From Calliopum simillimum (taxonomy: Eukaryota; Arthropoda; Insecta; Diptera; Lauxaniidae), in NCBI GenBank assembly GCA_951812925.1, contig OX638372.1, positions 84,713,058 through 84,777,057 on the forward strand: DNA of 64,000 bases, read 5' to 3'. Positions within the stretch are counted from its first letter, which is position 1; each line of letters begins with the position of its first letter. This document shows positions 63,872 to 64,000 of the stretch, piece by piece. The notes below the pieces were generated by a model that was given only the letters and a program-made list of their open reading frames with translations, ran no database searches and had not been told where the DNA came from. The position numbers and the translations under genes were made by a program.

Positions 63872-64000
63872 CATCCCAAAGGCGTGGTCCACGGAGTCGG
63901 TGGTAATGTGAAACGACTTGTAAGTCAAAAAGGTCGAAGTCAAAGGGAAGGTGCCGTAGTCAAAAACGCAAAAGATTTCGCGACACTAGCAGCCACTTTA
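63872..64000 (+). CDS. Uncharacterised coding fragment, runs off the right edge
   Basis: The plus-strand frame reads HPKGVVHGVGGNVKRLVSQK and EGAVVKNAKDFATLAAT, open for 43 codons to the window end. The KGVV-x-G-V-G-G-x-V-K-R pattern looks like a Gly-rich block of an uncharacterised protein family repeated in insect genomes and possibly transposon-derived; I cannot name it. Higher GC than the preceding 600 bp supports coding origin. No start codon is visible; the upstream part may have been displaced by the MITE-like repeat. Confidence 0.4.

Overview
This window looks like repeat-dominated nuclear DNA from an insect, most likely a higher fly. It is AT-rich and I found no convincing intact host gene, ribosomal RNA or true tRNA. 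Nearly every recognisable coding stretch is a broken or internally deleted transposable element. These include jockey-type, LOA-type and other non-LTR retrotransposons, a BEL/Pao LTR retrotransposon, mellifera-like mariners, a Tc1-like element, pogo-like elements, hAT-like and P-like transposases, Helitrons and a probable Transib. The organism assignment is inference from this mix and from typical fly repeat motifs; no species is claimed. All comparisons were by eye, without alignment or database searches.

Layout, left part (1-16 kb): a LINE reverse transcriptase remnant (1.7-2.9 kb, minus); a Helitron-like 5' end (2.9-3.6 kb); a mariner (3.68-6.14 kb, minus) split by a 1183-bp palindromic element with Transib-type ends and a CGTCG duplication; a jockey-type LINE (7.25-8.87 kb, minus) split by a pogo-like element; a hAT-like MITE (9.24-10.0 kb); a Helitron with both ends (10.78-13.43 kb, minus) whose Rep domain and helicase N-half are deleted; palindromic repeats; and two head-to-tail Helitron fragments (14.8-16.05 kb).

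Middle part (16-42 kb): hairpin MITEs, a deleted mariner (17.86-18.60 kb), long palindromes, a Tc1-like transposase 3' half with direct repeats inside its end, tandem P-like transposase fragments (26.7-30.25 kb) interrupted by a 1.2-kb palindrome and a second Helitron, two identical 482-bp direct repeats with tRNA-like A and B boxes, a hAT transposase N-half, and a 1.9-kb palindrome. An element of unassigned family follows (37.40-39.96 kb) with a perfect 8-bp duplication, then a duplicated Gln/Pro-rich exon-like unit.

Right part (42-64 kb): a young BEL/Pao element (42.29-46.80 kb, LTRs differing at one seen base, CTAAC duplication) with an open but internally deleted ORF; a CCCAACGGG-ended MITE; a 1.4-kb foldback repeat present twice in near-identical form and once as an older inverted copy; LINE remnants; a P-like remnant; and a pogo-like element (60.98-63.20 kb) split by a LOA-type LINE with a 7-bp duplication. 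An uncharacterised coding fragment runs off the right edge.

The main theme is nesting. Several insertions can be checked inside the window from target duplications or paralogous empty sites. Long near-perfect palindromes of 0.6-2 kb are unusually frequent, and several have ends beginning CAC.
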